From Sphaerochaeta sp. (GTDB lineage: Bacteria; Spirochaetota; Spirochaetia; Sphaerochaetales; Sphaerochaetaceae): a stretch of DNA of 17,487 nt. The position numbers and the translations under genes were made by a program. Positions within the stretch are counted from its first letter, which is position 1. The number at the start of each line of letters is the position of its first letter. This document shows, piece by piece, positions 15,294-17,487 of the stretch. The notes beneath the pieces were generated by a model, which was given only the letters and a program-made list of their open reading frames with translations, searched no databases and was not told where the DNA came from. The stretch spans positions 1 through 17,487 of the forward strand of contig DMOO01000184.1 in assembly GCA_003456855.1 (NCBI GenBank), read 5' to 3'.

Positions 15294-16762
15294 AAATCTA
15301 TTGCGGAATAGACAACGGTACGCAGAGCACAAAGGTGCTCCTCTATGACAGTGTTGAGAAGAAGGTGCTTGCAATTGCGCAGGCACCACATGACCTGATC
15401 CAGAAGTCAGACGGAACCAGGGAGCAGCTCGCCTCATGGTGGCAGGATGCACTTGTATCCTGCTTCAGCCAGCTTGACCCGAAGCTCAAGGCCCAGATCA
15501 AGGGCATTGGAGTCTCAGGCCAGCAGCATGGCTTTGTCCCGATGGACGCCCAGGGCAATGTCCTTGCCCCGGTGAAACTCTGGTGCGACACCTCAACCCA
15601 GGCCCAGTGTGATGAGATCACCGAGAGAATCGGTGGTGCACAGAAGCTGATTGACCTGATGGGCAACGAGGTCAAAGTCGGCTACACTGCCAGCAAGATC
15701 CTTGCCTTCAAGGAGAACTGTCCGGAGCTCTATTCCAAAATGGAGAAGGTCCTTCTTCCACATGACTGGTTGAACTTCCTTCTGACCGGCGAATATACAA
15801 TGGAGTGGGGCGATGCCTCCGGCACAGCCCTGCTCGATGTCCGCACCAGAACCTGGTGCAGACCTATACTCGATGCCATCGATCCAGACAGGGACTGGAA
15901 CTGCACGCTTCCGAAGCTTGTTGAGAGACAGGCCGGCAAGACCTGCAGGAAGGCTGCCGAACTTCTTGGAATCCCAGAGGGTGTACCAGTCAGCCAGGGT
16001 GGTGGAGACAACATGATGAGCGCCATAGGAACAGGCACGGTAAAGGGTGGAACCCTTACAATGAGCCTTGGTACAAGTGGTACTCTGTTTGGTTCAAGTG
16101 ATGTTCCAGTTGTTGGCAATGAAGGAAGATTGGCTGCCTTCTGTTCGTCAGCAGGCAATTGGCTTCCACTTCTTTGCACAATGAACTGCACCGTCTCAAG
16201 TGAGCTGACCCGCAACCTTCTGAATCTAGGAGTCAAGGAGCTGAACGAGCTTGCAGCAAAGGCCCCTATAGGAGCAGAGGGCGTAAGGATGCTTCCGTTC
16301 TTCAACGGCGAGCGCACTCCAAACTATCCTCATGGAAAGGGCACTGTGTTCGGTCTTGACGGTTCGAACTTTTCAAGGGAGAACCTCTGCCGTGCAGCAA
16401 TGGAGTCCTCCATCTTCGCAATGCGCTATGGTCTGGACGCCTTCACTGAGCTTGGCTTCAAGGCCGACTCCCTTACGTTGATCGGCGGTGGTTCCAACAG
16501 CGCGCTCTGGAGACAGATGGCATCTGACATCTGCAATCTTCCCACCAGGGTCCCTGTGGTCTCCGAGGCTGCAGCCTTCGGTGGTGCCCTGCAGGCCATG
16601 GCATTGGTTGAGAACAGGGATCTTGCAGAGATCTGCGAGGAGCATGTTGCATTCAAGGATGATTCCATCTGCACTCCAGACAACGAGGGAGTCGACAAAT
16701 ACAGGGAAGTCTATGCTTCATGGAATGACCTGGTGGGATTTGTAGAGCCATTGTACAAGTAG
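15290..16762 (+). CDS. xylB: Xylulokinase (FGGY carbohydrate kinase)
   Basis: A full-length 490-residue FGGY kinase. The N-terminal phosphate motif is DNGTQSTKVLLYD (8-20). SGQQHG (76-81) and LWCDTST (97-103) are typical of xylulokinases. The catalytic base is D240 in QGGGDNMMSAIGTG, corresponding to E. coli XylB D233. SLGTSGTLF (259-267) and GGGSNSALWRQMASDI form the ATP-binding half. It phosphorylates D-xylulose to xylulose 5-phosphate, the entry to the pentose phosphate pathway; a related ketose cannot be excluded because FGGY specificities drift. The ATG overlaps the isomerase stop, and the only Shine-Dalgarno candidate (GGAG at 15274) is rather distant, so translation probably depends on coupling. 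No terminator is visible before the tRNA promoter. Confidence 0.92.
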   Translation: MKIYCGIDNGTQSTKVLLYDSVEKKVLAIAQAPHDLIQKSDGTREQLASWWQDALVSCFSQLDPKLKAQIKGIGVSGQQHGFVPMDAQGNVLAPVKLWCDTSTQAQCDEITERIGGAQKLIDLMGNEVKVGYTASKILAFKENCPELYSKMEKVLLPHDWLNFLLTGEYTMEWGDASGTALLDVRTRTWCRPILDAIDPDRDWNCTLPKLVERQAGKTCRKAAELLGIPEGVPVSQGGGDNMMSAIGTGTVKGGTLTMSLGTSGTLFGSSDVPVVGNEGRLAAFCSSAGNWLPLLCTMNCTVSSELTRNLLNLGVKELNELAAKAPIGAEGVRMLPFFNGERTPNYPHGKGTVFGLDGSNFSRENLCRAAMESSIFAMRYGLDAFTELGFKADSLTLIGGGSNSALWRQMASDICNLPTRVPVVSEAAAFGGALQAMALVENRDLAEICEEHVAFKDDSICTPDNEGVDKYREVYASWNDLVGFVEPLYK

Positions 16763-16787
16763 CTGAAAAAGAGTTTTGTCGGATGTA

Positions 16788-16816
16788 TTGACAGAAAAGC
16801 TCATAAAGTGTAACTT
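16788..16816 (+). promoter_or_regulatory. Promoter of the tRNA-Leu gene
   Basis: A consensus TTGACA (16788-16793) and a 17-nt spacer lead to TAACTT (16811-16816), a weak -10. The start point near 16823 would give a short 5' leader before the tRNA. Confidence 0.55.
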
Positions 16817-16838
16817 TCATCTGTTCATCCGAACTTTC

Positions 16839-16923
16839 GCGGCTATGGTGGAATTTGGTAGACACGCTAGCTTGAGGTGCTAGTGGGAGAAATCTTGTGC
16901 TGGTTCAAGTCCAGTTGGCCGCA
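16839..16923 (+). tRNA. tRNA-Leu (GAG)
   Basis: An 85-nt class II tRNA. The acceptor arm is GCGGCTA with TGGCCGC (one G-U pair) plus discriminator A. The anticodon stem CTAGC/GCTAG encloses the loop TTGAGGT, giving anticodon GAG (reads CUC/CUU). A long variable arm and the T arm with loop TTCAAGT follow. The 3' CCA is not encoded. It has its own promoter and terminator. Confidence 0.95.
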
Positions 16924-16959
16924 ACCTTGTATGAAGACTTTAATACAAAGTCAAAACGA

Positions 16960-16985
16960 AAAAGCAGTCCGAAAGGGCTGCTTTT
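16960..16985 (+). terminator. Intrinsic terminator after tRNA-Leu
   Basis: An 11-bp stem (16960-16970 with 16975-16985, one G-U pair) is capped by a GAAA tetraloop, with the T run forming the 3' side of the stem. It is placed 37 nt after the tRNA. Confidence 0.85.
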
Positions 16986-17099
16986 AGTGTTTCTAAGGCC
17001 CGAGTTCCCAATCATCGATGGGCTGAGATTCACTCTCTCTGACAAATCTTATCCATACTCTAGTTCAAACGCGAATTGACGATTCACAGTCGGTCATTC

Positions 17100-17127
17100 T
17101 TGACTTTTTCGGATAACAAATTACACT
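17100..17127 (+). promoter_or_regulatory. Candidate promoter of the small-ORF cassette
   Basis: TTGACT (17100-17105), a 16-nt spacer and TACACT (17122-17127) give a fair sigma70 match. The start near 17134 would lie just ahead of the nested hairpin. The preceding stretch 16987-17099 holds nothing I can identify. Confidence 0.45.
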
Positions 17128-17133
17128 AAGCTT

Positions 17134-17190
17134 GACAGAGCCTACCACGCATAAGGCAGAAATGCACTGCGGACCACGGTAGGACTTTTT
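17134..17190 (+). ncRNA. Structured leader RNA or attenuator candidate
   Basis: Three nested stems can form: CCTACC (17141-17146) with GGTAGG (17178-17183), CGCA (17148-17151) with TGCG (17168-17171), and GCA (17156-17158) with TGC (17163-17165) around a GAAA tetraloop. ACTTTTT follows at once, four nt before an ATG. This fits an attenuator, a leader element, or a short RNA with its own terminator. I could not match it to a named riboswitch. Confidence 0.35.
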
Positions 17191-17193
17191 GCA

Positions 17194-17322
17194 ATGACCT
17201 GGAAAAAAGACAATTTCGTTGCTACCGGTTCTGCAACTTATACTATTTCCGAAGGCGGAGATTTGGAACGCATGCGTGCCAAATCTAAACTGGACTCATT
17301 TTTGCACTCTAATAAGCGTTAA
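17194..17322 (+). CDS. Small ORF, 42 residues, unknown
   Basis: ATG to TAA encodes a 42-residue peptide beginning MTWKKDNFVATGSATY and ending DSFLHSNKR. It is charged and soluble, with no signal peptide or membrane segment. A weak AGGA lies 9 nt upstream, directly after a structured leader and its T run. Codon use (GCT, ACT, TCT, CGT, many AAA) differs from the AAG/GAG/CTT style of the upstream genes, hinting at a separate origin. I do not recognise the family. The next small ORF starts on its stop codon (TAATG). It may equally be a chance reading frame. Confidence 0.35.
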   Translation: MTWKKDNFVATGSATYTISEGGDLERMRAKSKLDSFLHSNKR

Positions 17323-17414
17323 TGATGAGGATGGCGGGATTATCGGGCAATGATAAAGAATCAACTCACAGGAATTGCTCTGCTGGTCCCTCAACTAGAG
17401 GTGAGGGTTTTTAG
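17322..17414 (+). CDS. Small ORF, 30 residues, unknown
   Basis: ATG at 17322 shares one base with the preceding TAA, and two further in-frame ATGs (17325, 17331) follow. The frame ends at TAG 17412-17414, within the T run of a terminator hairpin. The peptide (MMRMAGLSGNDKESTHRNCS...) is hydrophilic and unrecognised. The overlap geometry is what coupled genes show, but a frame this short could be chance. Confidence 0.2.
   Translation: MMRMAGLSGNDKESTHRNCSAGPSTRGEGF
17388..17412 (+). terminator. Intrinsic terminator of the small-ORF cassette
   Basis: CCCTCA (17388-17393) pairs with TGAGGG (17402-17407) around an 8-nt loop and is followed by TTTTT (17408-17412). It would end a transcript begun near 17134. 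Confidence 0.6.
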
Positions 17415-17434
17415 TGACGGCAGAAGGAAAAGCA

Positions 17435-17440
17435 TATAAT
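17435..17440 (+). promoter_or_regulatory. Candidate -10 element near the window edge
   Basis: A perfect TATAAT stands 17 nt after TAGTGA (17412-17417), a poor -35. Transcription would run off the window edge, beginning within the hairpin at 17445-17459. Confidence 0.3.
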
Positions 17441-17444
17441 TGAT

Positions 17445-17477
17445 AGCTGGTTTCCAGCTTGGGCTGGTCGAAAGACC
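17445..17477 (+). repeat. Two adjacent hairpins at the window edge
   Basis: AGCTGG (17445-17450) pairs perfectly with CCAGCT (17454-17459) over a 3-nt loop. GGTC (17466-17469) pairs with GACC (17474-17477) over a GAAA tetraloop. They could open a structured RNA cut off by the window; no family is recognised. Confidence 0.35.
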
Positions 17478-17487
17478 CGGGTCCATC

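Noticed and set aside
14169..15452. A 427-codon open frame on the minus strand opposite the isomerase and the start of xylB
   Set aside because: The translation has no recognisable motif, and the plus strand carries two clear enzyme genes. It results from the strong third-position bias of the isomerase gene.
16897..17079. A 60-codon plus-strand frame beginning inside the tRNA
   Set aside because: It starts in the tRNA variable arm and runs through the tRNA terminator hairpin, so it is a chance frame.
17134..17190. A known riboswitch class in the nested hairpin
   Set aside because: I compared it mentally with c-di-GMP, preQ1, fluoride, guanidine, THF and cobalamin consensus features and found no convincing conserved core. 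It is listed only as a structured leader candidate.
17464..17487. Slight resemblance of the edge sequence (GAAAGACCCGGGTCCAT) to the conserved RNase P RNA segment GAGGAAAGTCCGGGCTCC
   Set aside because: The spacing differs by an insertion, and the GAAA here is the loop of a perfect 4-bp hairpin. Too little sequence remains to support an rnpB call.
1..17487. CRISPR arrays, insertion sequences, transposases or long nucleotide repeats
   Set aside because: None seen on reading both strands. The two barrel genes are paralogous at the protein level but do not form a nucleotide repeat.

Overview
The window reads as an ordinary chromosomal stretch of a diderm, fermentative, carbohydrate-using bacterium. 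The best guess is a Spirochaetota member of the Sphaerochaeta type. Two signal-peptide proteins with outer-membrane beta-barrel character require an outer membrane, while the zinc-ribbon acyltransferase, the domain-swapped GH3 enzyme and the DUF4867 protein are types also common in Clostridia, a mixture known in Sphaerochaeta. This assignment rests on family knowledge and no search was run.

Layout. (1) 3-593 is the 3' end of a PlsC-type acyltransferase on the + strand. It converges, with a 16-nt overlap, on a minus-strand pair: an SDR oxidoreductase (578-1246) and a DUF985 cupin (1243-1671). That pair has a sigma70-like promoter placed so close to the cupin ATG that the mRNA should be almost leaderless. 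A Gfo/Idh/MocA oxidoreductase (1738-2823) lies upstream on the same strand. (2) A divergent intergenic region with an extended -10 promoter and a LacI-type palindrome precedes a 965-residue iron-sulfur flavoprotein (3117-6014), which ends at a strong intrinsic terminator. (3) A second promoter, overlapped by a 19-bp inverted repeat, leads two paralogous Wzi-like barrel proteins (6148-7923 and 7923-9626, start and stop codons overlapping) and a circularly permuted cytoplasmic GH3 glycosidase (9680-12100). (4) An AraC regulator, a DUF4867 protein, an L-fucose-isomerase-family enzyme and a xylulokinase (12227-16762) form a tight sugar operon with gaps of 2, 20 and -4 nt. (5) tRNA-Leu(GAG) (16839-16923) with its own promoter and terminator is followed by about 500 bases with no long gene. 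This tail contains a promoter, a nested hairpin leader, two overlapping small ORFs, a terminator and further hairpins at the edge.

How the parts fit. The AraC operon looks like a regulated aldose to ketose to ketose-5-phosphate route feeding the pentose phosphate pathway. The GH3 enzyme would hydrolyse imported beta-linked oligosaccharides in the cytoplasm, and the two barrel proteins may handle glycans at the surface. No transporter is present in the window.

The main genes belong to recognisable families. The least explained parts are the structured small-ORF cassette after the tRNA, the tandem barrel pair with its operator-like repeat, and the fucose-isomerase/DUF4867/xylulokinase combination.
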